64,000 bases of DNA from Trichocoleus sp. FACHB-40 (GTDB lineage: Bacteria; Cyanobacteriota; Cyanobacteriia; Cyanobacteriales; FACHB-T130), in assembly GCF_014695915.1 (NCBI RefSeq), contig NZ_JACJPF010000098.1:124001-188000 (forward strand), written 5' to 3'. A model generated the notes under the pieces. It was given only the letters and a program-made list of their open reading frames with translations. It was not told the origin of the DNA and did not search any database. Below, piece after piece: positions 63,541 to 64,000 of this stretch. A program made the position numbers and the translations under genes. Position 1 is the stretch's first letter. Every line of letters begins with the position of its first letter.

Positions 63541-64000
63541 TCATTCTTCATCATTTTCATTTTCATCCTTATCTCTTTGCTCAAAGTTGGAAGCGTAAGT
63601 TTGTAGTAAAGAACTGACCTGCTTAAATACATCCGGCCCAGAAGATTTGCTGATAACTTGTCCTGGGTTTTCGGGACGATCCAAGTTACGAGCGATCGCT
63701 TCGTTTACTTGCTGGGTAATTAGCTCTTGGAGTTCATCTTTTGCTCGCATTCGCTGATAGCTGGCTCCTTCCTCCGTCGTCGCGTACAGGGGCGGTAGAC
63801 GATTTAGAGCGTAGGCGGCAATATCCCCCACATCCAAAACGCGATCGCTAGTAGCTTCAATTTCTGCGACTCGCGCGATCGCTTCCGTCAGCACCAACTC
63901 TTCCATCACATTGATAAACTGTTTGCGAGGAACCGCAACGACTTCCCCCGTCAACAGCGCCCCCATCAGACGATCCAGCGCCATGTACTCTTCAATTGAC
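63541..64000 (-). CDS. ComFB-family protein (cut by window edge)
   Basis: At least 153 residues, cyanobacterial relative of the late competence protein ComFB. The ATG at 63984 is probably internal: the frame stays open to the window edge and reads SIEEYMALDRLMGALLTGEV. Core segment NVMEELVLTEAIARVAEIE, then LDVGDIAAYALNRLPPLYAT, matches the ComFB domain; a polar acidic tail (RDKDENENDEE) ends it. In cyanobacteria ComFB-like proteins have been reported to bind cyclic di-nucleotides and affect motility and competence. No partner gene lies in the window. Confidence 0.8.
   Translation of the reverse strand, partial: SIEEYMALDRLMGALLTGEVVAVPRKQFINVMEELVLTEAIARVAEIEATSDRVLDVGDIAAYALNRLPPLYATTEEGASYQRMRAKDELQELITQQVNEAIARNLDRPENPGQVISKSSGPDVFKQVSSLLQTYASNFEQRDKDENENDEE

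Noticed and set aside
1-64000. CRISPR arrays
   Set aside because: The direct repeats present are 7-bp STRR units or coding repeats without unique spacers of constant length; no repeat-spacer pattern was found.

Overview
The window is a chromosomal segment of a cyanobacterium, most likely filamentous (Oscillatoriales or Coleofasciculales type). The evidence is the very high density of the HIP1 palindrome GCGATCGC, a phycobilin lyase of the CpcS family, the photosystem II assembly lipoprotein Psb27, the cyanobacterial sRNA Yfr1 between guaB3 and trxA, the DUF3038/DUF4335 pair, PEP-CTERM proteins and many heptanucleotide tandem repeats of the STRR type (GGGGATT/GGGGACT). The genus is an inference. 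Both ends cut genes: a class A penicillin-binding protein at the left and a ComFB-like protein at the right.

Layout. 1-5.2 kb: end of a PBP, then an accessory patch with a dynamin-like GTPase, a divergent helical membrane protein of unknown function and a decayed WD40 gene. 5.4-11 kb: a phosphorus-scavenging block (PEP-CTERM beta-propeller phytase, two tandem Tat-exported PhoD phosphatases, a PEP-CTERM protein). 11-17 kb: a leftward operon for a Gld-type ABC exporter (ATPase, permease, GldG-like, DUF4340) ending in translationally coupled purU. 17-31 kb: a beta-helix/SLH protein, cpcS, an RTX protein, a HEAT-repeat protein, a methyltransferase, a GH38 alpha-mannosidase and several conserved cyanobacterial unknowns. 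31-38 kb: mutS2 with an in-frame heptamer tract, then a YqiJ-like/flotillin pair. 38-45 kb: an HTH-STAND-TPR protein opposite a 58-residue membrane peptide, then guaB3, yfr1, trxA and a LOG-family protein. 45-54 kb: a glycosyltransferase, a membrane protein, two adjacent hybrid histidine kinases and an RsbQ-like hydrolase. 54-64 kb: psb27, a GHL10-type hydrolase, a leuS gene with two internal tandem duplications, an ECF sigma/anti-sigma pair, an L,D-transpeptidase, and remnants of Uma2 and TnpB genes.

The most unusual observations are the enlarged LeuRS (1029 residues; removing one copy of each tandem duplication leaves 853, close to the usual size) and a run of about 12 heptamers inside mutS2 just before the Walker B motif, where gain or loss of one unit would shift the frame. 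Also notable are the divergent dynamin-like GTPase/partner pair, the STAND ATPase opposite a tiny membrane peptide, and the phytase/PhoD cluster with a near-identical tract shared by the two phosphatases. Several features are not found by simple long-ORF listing: yfr1, the 58-residue ORF, three pseudogene remnants, and upstream extensions of both edge genes. No tRNA, rRNA, CRISPR array or intact transposon was recognised.
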